Below are positions 36,302 through 45,998 of a stretch of DNA of 64,000 nt, one piece after another. The DNA is taken from NCBI GenBank assembly GCA_944392275.1, contig CALXWA010000001.1:130737-194736 (forward strand), in the 5' to 3' direction. Source of the stretch: an uncultured Alphaproteobacteria bacterium. GTDB lineage: Bacteria > Pseudomonadota > Alphaproteobacteria > RF32 > CAG-239. How positions within the stretch are numbered: the stretch's first letter is position 1; every line of letters begins with the position of its first letter. The notes under the pieces are model-generated. The model was not told the origin of the DNA and did not search any database. It saw only the letters and a program-made list of their open reading frames with translations. Position numbers and translations under genes: made by a program.

Positions 36302-37006
36302 ATGGTTGAAACAACAGCAACAACGCAGGCTCCGGATTATCTCGGTCACCGCAAACGTTTAAGAGAACGCTTTTTATTAGGCGGTGGTAAAGATATGGCC
36401 GATTATGAACTTTTAGAGCTTGCTCTGATGATGGCAATTCCGCGGAGAGATGTTAAGCCCTTAGCAAAAGAATTAATCCGTAAATTTGGGAGCTTTTCAG
36501 AGGTAATATCGGCTCCTGATTATGAACTAACAGCCATCTCCGGTGTTAAAGAAAATGTTTTAACAATGTTAAAGCTCTTACATGTCTCATCTGTGAGGGC
36601 CTCTTGGCAAACTCTAAAAGCAACAGACGAGCCGGTTTTAAACAAATTGGATTATTTAATTGATTATTGCCGAACTTCAATGAGCTTTTCAGATATTGAA
36701 GAACTTCATGTCTTGTTTTTGGACGGGAGATTGCGTTTGATTAAAGATGAACTGATGCAAAAGGGGACAAATAATTGTGTCGCTGTCCACCCGCGAGAAA
36801 TAATAAAAGCGGCTCTTGCTTTAAAAGCCGCTTCTATCATCATGGTTCACAATCATCCGACGGGAAATACAACCCCTTCAAAAAATGATATTGAAAACAC
36901 CAAAAACGTAAAGGCTGCTTGTGCCAGTGTCGGAATAACTTTATGCGATCACATTATTATCGGCAGAAACAGCCATTACAGTTTTTCAGAACATTATATC
37001 CTTTAG
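36302..37006 (+). CDS. radC: RadC/YsxA-type JAB domain protein
   Basis: 234 aa. An N-terminal helix-hairpin-helix-type region (DYELLELALMMAIPRRDVK) precedes the JAMM metalloisopeptidase-like domain with HNHPTGNTTPSKND and the upstream acidic RLIKDELMQKG. Once linked to DNA repair, though that role is disputed. Start at 36302; upstream readings run through map. The last 4 bp overlap the end of marC on the other strand. Confidence 0.9.
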   Translation: MVETTATTQAPDYLGHRKRLRERFLLGGGKDMADYELLELALMMAIPRRDVKPLAKELIRKFGSFSEVISAPDYELTAISGVKENVLTMLKLLHVSSVRASWQTLKATDEPVLNKLDYLIDYCRTSMSFSDIEELHVLFLDGRLRLIKDELMQKGTNNCVAVHPREIIKAALALKAASIIMVHNHPTGNTTPSKNDIENTKNVKAACASVGITLCDHIIIGRNSHYSFSEHYIL

Positions 37007-37617
37007 TGATTAAAGGTATTGTTAATATTATCAATCATATAGGTGATATTTGTTGTAAACAGTTTTACGGAAATTGCCAACAAAATAATTCCGAAAAACT
37101 TTTGCAACATATAGATTGCACCGGTTCCAAGAAAACCTTCAATTTTTTTGGTTAACTTTAAGAACAGGTAAACCATAACCATGTTTAAAAAGATTGCCAA
37201 CAAAATGTTAATATCTGCAAATTGAGCACGAATAGAAATCATGGTTGTCAAAGCACCGGCTCCGGCAATCAACGGAAAAACGATTGGAATAATGGTTGCA
37301 TCTTTAGGAGATTCATTATTATCCTTAAAGATATCAATATCCAAAATCATTTCCATAGCCACAACAAAAATAATAAGAGAACCGGCAACAGCGAAAGATG
37401 AAATATCAACGCTGAATAAATTTAAAAAAGCCTCTCCGACATAAAAGAAAATCAAAAAGATAACAAAAGCCGCACAAGCTGCACGCAACGGAGACACTTT
37501 CTTACCTTTTTTCTTTAAGTTTAAAATTACCGGTAAAGCACCGGGAGCATCAATAACAGCAAACAGAACTAAAAAAGCACTGATAAATTGTTGCCAACTA
37601 AAATTAGCAAAAGACAT
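37003..37617 (-). CDS. MarC-family membrane protein
   Basis: 204 aa with six hydrophobic segments. FAVIDAPGALPVIL, IVFPLIAGAGALTTMI and a final helix with FFGIILLAISVKLF are MarC-family features. Function is unsettled: the family has been called NAAT transporters, but E. coli MarC is not a multidrug determinant. The start ATG at 37617 has GGAGG upstream; an in-frame TTG twelve nt earlier is rejected. Convergent with radC. Confidence 0.88.
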   Translation of the reverse strand: MSFANFSWQQFISAFLVLFAVIDAPGALPVILNLKKKGKKVSPLRAACAAFVIFLIFFYVGEAFLNLFSVDISSFAVAGSLIIFVVAMEMILDIDIFKDNNESPKDATIIPIVFPLIAGAGALTTMISIRAQFADINILLAIFLNMVMVYLFLKLTKKIEGFLGTGAIYMLQKFFGIILLAISVKLFTTNITYMIDNINNTFNH

Positions 37618-37629
37618 TTTTTCCTCCAA

Positions 37630-38073
37630 AATAAAAAATACCGGAAGTTTTCTATCACTTTAAATTTCATAGTCAATAGAATTTTACAAAAATTTGCATA
37701 GAATTTTATTGTAAAATAACCTGTTTTTTTCAGATAATTTTCAGAATGGAGTGCTAAAAGAAAAACCAGAAATTATTATTTTTTATCATCAGGCAAAAAA
37801 ACAACAGCTTAATAGGTTGTGCAAACAAAAAATCTTTGGGGCAGAAAAGACCTTTCATTCGTTAAAACAATCTCTTAGGGATGCTACCTCCTGACAAATA
37901 CATCATATCGGCGGTGACTTTAAGCATAAAGCAACAAGAGGTCTTGGTATGATTTTTCGAGTTCCTTTCTAAGATGATGGATGCTTTTGCTTTTTTCGGT
38001 TGAAAATGTATCAGAGATGTTTAACGTTAAAATTTAATTTAAAGCTGTTGTTTTGCCTGACCTTTCAAAAGTA
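37630..38073. other. Intergenic region of about 440 bp with no supported gene
   Basis: AT-rich at both ends, more balanced around 37850-37990. On the minus strand a short frame (about 37910-38030) reads a charged helical peptide (IHHLRKELEKSYQDLLLLYA) before a stop. A neighbouring frame then stays open for a further 20 codons. This may be a decayed gene, but I cannot match it to a family, and no start with a ribosome site is visible. Confidence 0.35.
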
Positions 38074-39363
38074 TTAAGATGATTTTATTGGAATACGTAC
38101 TTCAAATACAGAGCCTTCATTTATTTTACTACACACTTTGATTTTTCCGCCATGAGCTTGAACAATTGTCTGAGCGATTGGTAATCCCAGTCCAAAACCC
38201 CCCGTTGACCGAGAGCGAGCTTTATCAACTCTGTAAAATCGTTCAAAAATTTTATTCAATTGATTTTCCGGTATTCCGACTCCCTGATCTTTTACTTTGA
38301 TAAGAATATCGCCATCTGTCGCCATTGCCGTAACTTTGATTTGCGTTTTTTCCTGAGAGTATTTAAGAGCATTATCCAAAAGAATTGCAATCAGTTGTCT
38401 GATTTTATTTTCGTCACCATAAAAGGGAATACATTCCTCAGATGAAAAAAGGATATCTATTTTTTTTTCAAAAGCCAAAGACTGAAAATTTCGAACAACG
38501 CTTTTAATACAATCCGCTAGATTAAAATCCTCAAACACTAAATTTTCTTTTTCACTATCAGACCGAGCAAGAACCAAAAGATCATTGATTAAATGTTTCA
38601 TGTTGAGAATTTCATTTTTCATATCGGCAATTAATTCGCGGTTGCTTTCATTTTTTTTCAAAATATCCACGGAAGAAAGTAAAATACTAAGAGGAGTTCT
38701 TAATTCATGGGAAGCATCCGCCACAAATTCTTTTTGTTTTTGAATAGAAATTTTAATCGGTTTAATGGCTTTAGAGGCAAAAAAGTTTCCAACCCAAAAA
38801 GCCAAAATAGAAACAGCCAAGACAATAAGGGCAGAAACCAAATAATATTTATTAGCAATAGAGGCAAAGGGAGACATGTTTGTTCCGACAATCACACGGC
38901 CCAAATAAGTATTATTGTCATCATAAATATCTTGCGAAACCATCATAAAAAACCAAGGCTTTTTCCCTTCGGCAGAAGAAACTAAGATATTTTGCAATGT
39001 TCCGGATGGAAAATTCCAAGCATCAAGTTTTTCACGAAGTTTCGGAGAAATAGAGGATGCAAGTTCTTCCGCCATCAATAATCTTCCATCGGGAGCATAC
39101 CAATAAACAACATTGTTAAAAGATCGCTTATGGGCCGTAATTTGGCGGATTCTGGTTTTAAGATGATGATTTGTTTGCCAAGCCTTCAGCATTTCTTGAG
39201 ATTCGTAAACTTCATTTGCCAAATAAAGAAAAAGAGACTTTTGGTTCATTTTTAACGTAATACGACTAAGAGCCATATATCCGGCAACGATACTGGCAAT
39301 TAAAATAACAATAATGGCAATTGAATAGCCGATAACTAGTTTTTTGCGAATTTTATTAATCAT
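38074..39363 (-). CDS. Two-component sensor histidine kinase
   Basis: 429 aa inner-membrane kinase. Two membrane segments (about residues 9-29 and 178-200) bracket a sensor domain of about 150 residues without cysteines or clear ligand motifs. The HisKA domain has His219 in FVADASHELRTPLS, followed by the ATPase with N-box DNALKYS, DQGVGIPE and GGFGLGLPI. It overlaps the response regulator by 8 bp and is its partner. The signal is unknown. Confidence 0.95.
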   Translation of the reverse strand: MINKIRKKLVIGYSIAIIVILIASIVAGYMALSRITLKMNQKSLFLYLANEVYESQEMLKAWQTNHHLKTRIRQITAHKRSFNNVVYWYAPDGRLLMAEELASSISPKLREKLDAWNFPSGTLQNILVSSAEGKKPWFFMMVSQDIYDDNNTYLGRVIVGTNMSPFASIANKYYLVSALIVLAVSILAFWVGNFFASKAIKPIKISIQKQKEFVADASHELRTPLSILLSSVDILKKNESNRELIADMKNEILNMKHLINDLLVLARSDSEKENLVFEDFNLADCIKSVVRNFQSLAFEKKIDILFSSEECIPFYGDENKIRQLIAILLDNALKYSQEKTQIKVTAMATDGDILIKVKDQGVGIPENQLNKIFERFYRVDKARSRSTGGFGLGLPIAQTIVQAHGGKIKVCSKINEGSVFEVRIPIKSS

Positions 39364-40054
39364 CGTTTTTCTCTATTTTATACCCAATTCCCCGAACCAA
39401 TACAATTTTAAAAAAAGGCTCTAAAGACTTCGTTTTTTTGCGGAGTAAGTAAATATAAGAATCAAGATTGGCTGAGGTAATATTAGCCTCTTCTCCCCAA
39501 ATTTTTTCAATAATCGTTTCCCGTGGGAGAACCTTATTAAGATTAATAAGTAAAAGATCAAAAATTGCAAATTCCCTTTTAGAAAAAGAAATTTGTTTTC
39601 CCTGAAAAGATATTTTTTGCTCATTGCGGAAGAGTTCTAAATCCCCGAGTTTTAAGAGGTTGTCAATATAAGGCTTTGATTTTCTTCGATAAATTGCTTT
39701 TAGCCGGGCGATTAATTCTGCATTTTCAAAGGGTTTGGGCAAATAATCATCTCCGCCGGCCTCCAACCCGGTAATCCGGTCTTCTAAGGCATCTCGAGCT
39801 GTTAAAAAAATAATACCACCTTGGTAGAGATATTTCTTGTTTCCTCGTAAGATTTTGCAAATTTCCGGTCCAGACTTTCCAGGAAGCATCCAGTCCAAAA
39901 TAACAACATCATAAATGTTATCGGCATTGTAATCAAAATAGGCAAAGACATCTTCACTGTCCTTAGCCCAATCAACCTCAAAATTTTCTTGCATTAGAAC
40001 TTGAGAAACAATTTTTCCAAGTTTTTCATCATCTTCAACCAAGAGAATATGCAT
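39356..40054 (-). CDS. OmpR-family response regulator
   Basis: 232 aa. The receiver domain has the acidic pair EDDEK, Asp54 in VILDWMLPG and Lys in LPKPFENAE; the C-terminal winged helix contains KREFAIFDLLL and IYLLRKKTK. The start at 40054 has GGAG seven nt upstream and begins at the canonical MHILLVEDD; a longer frame adds 34 unrelated residues. Divergent from the glycan operon across 268 bp of AT-rich DNA, so it could control that operon. Confidence 0.95.
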   Translation of the reverse strand: MHILLVEDDEKLGKIVSQVLMQENFEVDWAKDSEDVFAYFDYNADNIYDVVILDWMLPGKSGPEICKILRGNKKYLYQGGIIFLTARDALEDRITGLEAGGDDYLPKPFENAELIARLKAIYRRKSKPYIDNLLKLGDLELFRNEQKISFQGKQISFSKREFAIFDLLLINLNKVLPRETIIEKIWGEEANITSANLDSYIYLLRKKTKSLEPFFKIVLVRGIGYKIEKNDD

Positions 40055-40322
40055 TAGCCCGCTCCATGATAAGTAAGAAAAAGATATTCCAAAAATAAGC
40101 AAACGGCAACATTTATTTGCACAGCAATACAATCCACAGTCCAAAGATACAAACAAAAGTTGTAAAAATATTCTAATAGATTGAAATATTTAGATAAAAG
40201 ATAAGAAAAATTTATTTCCCTAAAAAGCGAATAATTTATATGTTGCAATAAGATATAAAGTTTTATAACTTCAAAAAAGTATTAATAAAATTTTATTAGC
40301 GATTCTGTATGAAGCAATACCC

Positions 40323-41159
40323 ATGAAACAGGCCCGAGACAAAATAATATTCATAAGTGTAACAAGAGATAAGGATATGTATGAGAGATGCCTATCCGGG
40401 AATAAGTATTGCACGCCCTATAGTTTAGTAGGGATAGACAATCGGCAAGACAACAAAGGGATACCGGTTCGGTATAATGAATTTTTAGCCCAATATGATT
40501 ATGGAGCTCCGGCGTGGTTTGTATTTTGCCATGAAGATTGGCAGGTCTTGGAAGATATCGGGAAGGTATTACAAGGAAAAGATAAAGATACCTTATACGG
40601 TACCATAGGAGTCAAATATGAAAAGAAAGGGGAGAAGGGTTATATCCATTCCAAAGGAAGGATACTCCAGTGTGATAAAGATGGTTCACGAGAGATAAGG
40701 GTAGGGATAAAAGCCCATAAGCGAGGCGATTTAGCGGATACGGCGGATTGTCAATGCGTGATTGTTCATTCAGATTTGATCAAGAAGACGGGATTAAGGT
40801 TTGACGAGCATTTAAGTTTTGATTTTTATGTCGAAGAATTTTGTATTCAAGCCCAAGAGAAGTATGGGATTCCATTAAAGATTATTCCGCTAAAGAGCCG
40901 TCATTATTCGTATGGAAATATACAGCAACGTTTTTATGATGCGGTTAATTATGTGCAAGAGAAATATCAGGGGATAAAGCGGTCTTATGCTTCTACCGTC
41001 AATCAAATCATCATAGGCCCTGATTTTGGCAAAGAAGTGAAAGAGTATCGTGGATTTTGGGAGAATTTCTGGTTCCAGAAAAAATACACAAATTCAGGAA
41101 AACTCTTAATCAAAATTTGTAAAATTCCGGTTTGGTGGAGGAAAAATGAAAGATTATGA
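40323..41159 (+). CDS. StrF-like glycosyltransferase-domain protein
   Basis: 278 aa. It resembles the StrF-type GT2-like domain found in glycan loci: an N-terminal strand (KIIFISVTRD), a nucleotide-sugar-type block around PAWFVFCHEDWQVLEDI, a later DCQCVIVHSDLIKKTG and an acidic FDEHLSFDFYVEEFC. No signal peptide. First gene of the glycan operon, and its last codons overlap the ketoisomerase start by 14 bp. No obvious Shine-Dalgarno precedes the ATG. Acceptor and donor are unknown. Confidence 0.75.
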   Translation: MKQARDKIIFISVTRDKDMYERCLSGNKYCTPYSLVGIDNRQDNKGIPVRYNEFLAQYDYGAPAWFVFCHEDWQVLEDIGKVLQGKDKDTLYGTIGVKYEKKGEKGYIHSKGRILQCDKDGSREIRVGIKAHKRGDLADTADCQCVIVHSDLIKKTGLRFDEHLSFDFYVEEFCIQAQEKYGIPLKIIPLKSRHYSYGNIQQRFYDAVNYVQEKYQGIKRSYASTVNQIIIGPDFGKEVKEYRGFWENFWFQKKYTNSGKLLIKICKIPVWWRKNERL

Positions 41160-41550
41160 ATTAATTGATTTGCACTCATTGGGTGATGATAGAGGACAGC
41201 TGATCGTTTTTGAAAAAGGAGTAAATTGCCCGTTTGACGTAAAACGTGTTTTTTATATTTTTGATACAAAATATGATATGTCAAGAGGATGCCATGCCAA
41301 TAAAAATTCTGAATTTTTATTGGTCGTTATTAATGGAAGTTGCCGAGTCAAAATAGATAATGGTAAAGAGCAATCGGATGTATTGTTGAATCGTCCGGAT
41401 AAAGGATTGTATTTAAACAAAATGGTCTGGAAAGAAATGTATGAATTTTCATACAATGCCGTTCTGATGGTTCTATCAAATATGCCATATCATGAAGAAG
41501 AATATATCCGAGATTATGACAAGTTTAAGGAGATGATAAAAAATGCCTAA
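41146..41550 (+). CDS. dTDP-4-oxo-6-deoxy-glucose 3,4-ketoisomerase (FdtA/QdtA-like)
   Basis: A 134-aa WxcM-like cupin. The cupin strands include RGQLIVFEKGVNCPFDVKRV, with RGCHANKNSEFLLVVINGSC carrying the catalytic His and the pattern typical of FdtA and QdtA. It converts dTDP-4-keto-6-deoxyglucose to the 3-keto sugar, the substrate of the aminotransferase encoded at 44913-45998. Whether the product is the galacto (Fuc3N) or gluco (Qui3N) epimer cannot be told from sequence by eye. Confidence 0.85.
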   Translation: MKDYELIDLHSLGDDRGQLIVFEKGVNCPFDVKRVFYIFDTKYDMSRGCHANKNSEFLLVVINGSCRVKIDNGKEQSDVLLNRPDKGLYLNKMVWKEMYEFSYNAVLMVLSNMPYHEEEYIRDYDKFKEMIKNA

Positions 41551-42427
41551 AAAGAAACTTGTAATTATTGGAAATACAAAAAACTGTGATATTGGTTCGG
41601 CTTTATTAGAAAGTGAGATTTACGATATCGTTGGTGGAATAATTGATCCTAAAGAATCAGAAAGTACACAGCAAATACATCGGGCTTTTTTAAAAGAGAA
41701 TAACATAGCAGAACTGGAATGGGAAACACTCCTTGCTCAGAAGCCGGATATGGCAATTATTATCACCTATTCTAAAGTGATTCCCAAAAAATATTTGGAA
41801 GCTCTTCCAATATTAAATATTCATGGAGGTCTCTTGCCAAAATACAAAGGATCTAATTGTTCTTGTTGGGCAATTTTAAATGGCGAAAAAGAAGTTGGAT
41901 ATACTCTTCATAAGATTGATGAGGGATTAGATACAGGACCAATCTATCATCGTTTTGTTGTACCTATTTCTGCAGAACAAAAATTTGGTGATGTTCATGC
42001 TAAGATAAGAAAACAAGTTTGTGATAAAATAAAAGGCCTGGTAGAAGATATTCTCTTGGATAAATTAAAACCACAGTCTCAGGATGGTGAACCCTATATT
42101 TATACAACTCCGTTAAGAAAAGAAGATGGAAAAATAAAATGGACGGATACATCGGATTATATCTATAACCTGTACAGAGTATTTGGAGCTCCTTATGGCT
42201 CGGGAATATATTTTTCGTATAAAGATAAGGTGTATGAAGCAACCAAAATATCTAAAGTCCCCAACATTATTCAATATATAGGGGCTTGTGGGGGTGTTGT
42301 AAATGTAAAAAATCATAGTGTTTGGGTTAAAACCGGAGATACTTTAATTTCTATAGATGAAATAAAAAAAGATGACCAACTTTTTGCACCTTCAAGTATA
42401 TTTAAAATTGGAAATAGATTATCATGA
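41543..42427 (+). CDS. Sugar N-formyltransferase (QdtF/Fmt-type)
   Basis: 294 aa. The N-terminal formyltransferase fold has the catalytic Asn-His-Asp set: Asn and His in NIHGGLLPKYKG and Asp in DEGLDTGPI, as in methionyl-tRNA and sugar formyltransferases. The rest is not a tRNA-binding domain, so a nucleotide-sugar substrate is preferred. With the ketoisomerase and aminotransferase it would give a dTDP-3-formamido-3,6-dideoxyhexose using N10-formyl-tetrahydrofolate. Overlaps its neighbours by 8 and 4 bp. Confidence 0.85.
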   Translation: MPKKKLVIIGNTKNCDIGSALLESEIYDIVGGIIDPKESESTQQIHRAFLKENNIAELEWETLLAQKPDMAIIITYSKVIPKKYLEALPILNIHGGLLPKYKGSNCSCWAILNGEKEVGYTLHKIDEGLDTGPIYHRFVVPISAEQKFGDVHAKIRKQVCDKIKGLVEDILLDKLKPQSQDGEPYIYTTPLRKEDGKIKWTDTSDYIYNLYRVFGAPYGSGIYFSYKDKVYEATKISKVPNIIQYIGACGGVVNVKNHSVWVKTGDTLISIDEIKKDDQLFAPSSIFKIGNRLS

Positions 42428-43374
42428 TGGAAATATTGGAAATCGATAACCAAACCTATAAAAAGAAAGTATTAAAGCCTTTTTGTCGTTTTAATAAGGC
42501 TGAGTTTTATGCCTTAAATTCGCATAAGGTTGATGAAGTAAAATACATGATCTTTAATGATGGAAAAGACAGATTTTCTTTGGTTCTTGGAATAAAAGAT
42601 AAAATAGCAAAAGCACCTTTTTCAGCCTCATTTGAAGCATTTTCGGAAATAACGGAAAACAATAAGATTATCCATTACCATGATGCTGTGTCAGCATTAG
42701 TAAATTGGTGCCAGCAGCATTCAATAAAGCAAGTAAAAGTGTCTTTACCTCCGGCTTATTATAATGTTTCTCATATAACAAAAATTGAAAATGCATTACT
42801 TTGTAATGGATTTAGGTTGTCTGTTCAAGATGTGAATTTTGAATATTATATTGAAGAATTTGATGAAAACTATGAAATGAATATTGATATAAAAGCTCGT
42901 CAAAAACTAAGAGCATCATTAAAGAAAAATTTGTTATTTGAAAAAACAGAAGCGGCAAAACTTGTATATGATGTTATTAAGCAAAACAGAGAAGAAAAAG
43001 GGTATCCTCTTTGGATGAGTTATAACGATGTAATTGAGACATCTAAAATCATACCAAGTGACTATTTTCTAGTTAAAGATAGCGAAGGAAAAGCCATAGC
43101 ATCAGCACTGGTGCATCAGATTAATGATGAAATTTTGCGCGTTGTTTATTGGGGAAACCTAATGGATGCCAATAAGCTTTGTCCGATGAATTTTTTAAGT
43201 TATAATATTTTCAAATATTATAAACAAACAAACTTTAAAATTATAGATATAGGTCCTTCTACAGAAGATGGAAAACCCAATTTTGGCTTATGTGATTTTA
43301 AAGAAGGAATTGGATGCCATTGCTCATCAAAAAATACATATATTTTAGATAATGGAGGCTTGAATGGAAAATAA
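42424..43374 (+). CDS. GNAT/FemAB-like acyltransferase
   Basis: 316 aa with a two-lobed GNAT layout as in BioF2-like or FemAB-type proteins. A first lobe (residues about 15-130) is followed by IDIKARQKLRASLKKN and a second lobe with DYFLVKDSEGKAIASALVH and IIDIGPSTEDGKPNFGLCDFK. Such proteins appear in O-antigen loci. A role as acyl- or aminoacyl-transferase on a glycan is inference. ATGA overlap with the upstream stop. Confidence 0.6.
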   Translation: MMEILEIDNQTYKKKVLKPFCRFNKAEFYALNSHKVDEVKYMIFNDGKDRFSLVLGIKDKIAKAPFSASFEAFSEITENNKIIHYHDAVSALVNWCQQHSIKQVKVSLPPAYYNVSHITKIENALLCNGFRLSVQDVNFEYYIEEFDENYEMNIDIKARQKLRASLKKNLLFEKTEAAKLVYDVIKQNREEKGYPLWMSYNDVIETSKIIPSDYFLVKDSEGKAIASALVHQINDEILRVVYWGNLMDANKLCPMNFLSYNIFKYYKQTNFKIIDIGPSTEDGKPNFGLCDFKEGIGCHCSSKNTYILDNGGLNGK

Positions 43375-44329
43375 GGGGTTGGTTTCTGTTGTAGTTCCAG
43401 TTTACAACGGAGAAAAATATATTAAAGAAACTCTTTGTAATATTTTATCGTCTGATTATCAGAATATTGAAGTAATTTGTATAGATGATTGTTCTAAGGA
43501 TAATTCTAGAGAAATCTTAAGAGAAATAGCTAAAGAAGATTCGCGGATTAAACTTGTCTTTAATGAAGAAAATTTAACCATGAATAAAAACGTAAAAAAA
43601 GGAATATCTTTGTGTTCTGGGGAGTATATCTGCCTGTGTGGACAAGATGATTTATATGCAAAGGACAAGATTTCAAAAGAAGTAGAATATTTAAAACAGA
43701 CAGGAAAAGATGGTGTATATGCTAAAGTAGCTACATTTTATGACAAAACAGGATTGAATAAGATTTTTGACACAGATGCTTCATCTTTTGTTGAATTATT
43801 AAAAAAAGATAAAAAAACAATTATGAAAGCAATTTATTGCGTGGAAGAAGGAATGTATCTTCCGATGGCTCAATCAGCGTTATGGAAAGCTCAAGTTCTT
43901 AAAGAATTAAATATTTGGAGACAAAAAGTTGATTTGGATGATTGGCCAATTTTAGTTAAATCTTTTGAAAATTATAATATGGGATTTATTAATGAAGTTG
44001 TGGCCTTTTGGCGTCAACATGATAATGCAAATCATAATAATTTTTGGTGGAATTGTGCAATTTCATTATCATCAGCACTGCAAGTGGTTCCAGATGAATA
44101 TAAATATAAAATCCTTTCTCGAAATTGTTTTTTTGCAATATCCTATGCCTTAGGCGACAAAGATTTTGAAAGAGCATTTAAGTTTTGGGGAGCTTCTTTA
44201 GTATTTGATTTTCATTGGAAAAATTTTCTTTATGGAAGAAAAATTATTAAATCATATTTAAAAACGAAACGCAGACAAATAAAGCAATTTCTTAAATTAA
44301 AGGTTAAACATCTATGCGAAAAAAAGTAA
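43364..44329 (+). CDS. Family 2 glycosyltransferase
   Basis: 321 aa GT-A enzyme. SVVVPVYNGEKYIKETLCNI is the nucleotide-binding start, ICIDDCSKDNS the second block, and CGQDDLYAKDKI carries the DXD-like acidic pair; VAFWRQHDNANHNN is the late His-rich block. Cytoplasmic face. Donor and linkage unknown. Overlaps both neighbours (11 and 16 bp). Confidence 0.9.
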   Translation: MENKGLVSVVVPVYNGEKYIKETLCNILSSDYQNIEVICIDDCSKDNSREILREIAKEDSRIKLVFNEENLTMNKNVKKGISLCSGEYICLCGQDDLYAKDKISKEVEYLKQTGKDGVYAKVATFYDKTGLNKIFDTDASSFVELLKKDKKTIMKAIYCVEEGMYLPMAQSALWKAQVLKELNIWRQKVDLDDWPILVKSFENYNMGFINEVVAFWRQHDNANHNNFWWNCAISLSSALQVVPDEYKYKILSRNCFFAISYALGDKDFERAFKFWGASLVFDFHWKNFLYGRKIIKSYLKTKRRQIKQFLKLKVKHLCEKK

Positions 44330-44916
44330 AAAAAATATATAATTACCTGTTTTCCATAATTAGAGCTTTTTACTGGAAATTTCTTTCTAATCATAAGATT
44401 GTTCAGGGAAAACCTAATATCACATGTAAAGTTCTTTGTCTGGGGCGAGGTAAAATTTATTTTGAAGATAATGTACAACTTGGGTATTTTCCTTCACCGT
44501 TTTTTTATAATGGGACAATTTATCTTGAGGCCAGATCGGATAAGGCATTTGTAAAAATAGGTAAAGGAACGGTAATTAATAACAATGCTTGTATTGTTGC
44601 GGATTGTTACGAAAATGAAAAGACGTCTAAAAGTGGAATACTAATCGGTAACAATTGCCTTATAGGTGTAAATTTTAAGTGTTTTAATTCAGATTTTCAT
44701 TCATTAAATCCGAATGATAGAGGAGAAAATATAAAATACGATGATGTGGTTATAGGTGATAATGTTTTTATAGGGAATGATGTCACAATTTTAAAAGGGG
44801 TTGTTATTGGAAATGGATGTACAATCGGAGCCGGAAGTGTTGTTACAAAATCTTTTCCAGAAAATTGTGTGATAGGAGGAAATCCGGCAAAAATTATAAA
44901 GAGGTTAGAAATATGA
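44314..44916 (+). CDS. Left-handed beta-helix O-acetyltransferase (WbbJ/WcaF type)
   Basis: 200 aa hexapeptide-repeat transferase. Repeats run from about residue 65 to 190 ([20 protein letters not shown]), with the [13 protein letters not shown] His block used as catalytic base and a final [17 protein letters not shown]. Probably O-acetylates a sugar of the glycan. It could alternatively N-acetylate the amino sugar, but a formyltransferase is already present. ATGA overlap with the aminotransferase. Confidence 0.8.
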   Translation: MRKKVKKIYNYLFSIIRAFYWKFLSNHKIVQGKPNITCKVLCLGRGKIYFEDNVQLGYFPSPFFYNGTIYLEARSDKAFVKIGKGTVINNNACIVADCYENEKTSKSGILIGNNCLIGVNFKCFNSDFHSLNPNDRGENIKYDDVVIGDNVFIGNDVTILKGVVIGNGCTIGAGSVVTKSFPENCVIGGNPAKIIKRLEI

Positions 44917-45998
44917 AATTTTTAGATTTAGAGAAAATTAATAATCGTTTTCGGCAAGAGATTGATATGAGGATCAAAGATATACTTGATCGAGGTTGGT
45001 ATCTTCAAGGGGAAGATAATGAAAAGTTTTGCCAAAACTTTGCGTCTTATTGTGGAAGCAAATATGCATTAGGTGTAGGAAATGGGTTAGATGCCTTGAG
45101 ATTAATTATCAAAGCGTATGGTTTTGGTAAGGGGGATGAGATAATTGTTCCGGCCAATACATATATAGCGACAATATTAGCGATAACAGATAATGGTTGC
45201 ACGCCGATTTTGGTTGAACCGGATATAAATACATATAATATTAATCCGGATTTGATAGAAGCCGCTATAACACCAAGGACAAAAGCGATAATGGTTGTCC
45301 ATTTATATGGGCAAGCGGTAGAGATGGAAAAGATTTGGAAAATTGCCCAAAAACACGACTTGAAGGTCTTTGAAGATAGTGCACAAGCTCATGGAGCAAA
45401 ATACCAAGGACAGATGACAGGGAATTTATCGGATGCGGCAGCATTTTCATTTTATCCCGGAAAGAATTTAGGCTGCTTGGGAGATGGCGGAGCGATTACA
45501 ACTAATGATGAGGGAATTTATCAAAAAGTCAAGGCATTGGCAAATTATGGATCAGATAGAAAATATCATCATATTTATAAAGGGTTGAATTCGAGATTAG
45601 ATGAGATACAAGCCGCCGTTTTAGATATAAAATTACCTTATTTAGATGCGGATAATAAAAGAAGAAGAGAAATATCCACCTATTATAGAAATAATATTAA
45701 TAATCCATTGATTGTATTGCCGAAAACATATGATGAAGAAGCCCATGTATGGCATGTTTTTGCGGTTAGGACAAAGGAAAGGGATCGTTTTCAAGAATAT
45801 TTGAGGAGTAAGGGAGTTCAGACGATTATTCATTATCCGACCCCACCGCACAAACAAGAAGCGTATAAAGAATGGAATAATCGGAGTTATCCGATAACGG
45901 AACAAATCCATAAAGAAATAATTTCGTTACCGATTAGTCCGGTTATGACAGATGATGAAGTTGTTGAATTAGTGAGAATTGTAAATGAATATAAATAA
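44913..45998 (+). CDS. PLP-dependent sugar 3-aminotransferase (FdtB/QdtB-like)
   Basis: 361 aa DegT/DnrJ/EryC1 enzyme. [11 protein letters not shown] at the start, [23 protein letters not shown] (PLP Asp), [15 protein letters not shown] (Lys that binds PLP) and [14 protein letters not shown] are all family hallmarks and closest to FdtB/QdtB. It aminates the 3-keto sugar made by the ketoisomerase. The start shares ATGA with the acetyltransferase stop; a much longer frame upstream is not used. Confidence 0.9.
   Translation: MKFLDLEKINNRFRQEIDMRIKDILDRGWYLQGEDNEKFCQNFASYCGSKYALGVGNGLDALRLIIKAYGFGKGDEIIVPANTYIATILAITDNGCTPILVEPDINTYNINPDLIEAAITPRTKAIMVVHLYGQAVEMEKIWKIAQKHDLKVFEDSAQAHGAKYQGQMTGNLSDAAAFSFYPGKNLGCLGDGGAITTNDEGIYQKVKALANYGSDRKYHHIYKGLNSRLDEIQAAVLDIKLPYLDADNKRRREISTYYRNNINNPLIVLPKTYDEEAHVWHVFAVRTKERDRFQEYLRSKGVQTIIHYPTPPHKQEAYKEWNNRSYPITEQIHKEIISLPISPVMTDDEVVELVRIVNEYK

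Noticed and set aside
37630-38073. Insertion-sequence remnant
   Set aside because: No inverted ends, no target duplication and no transposase motif could be supported.
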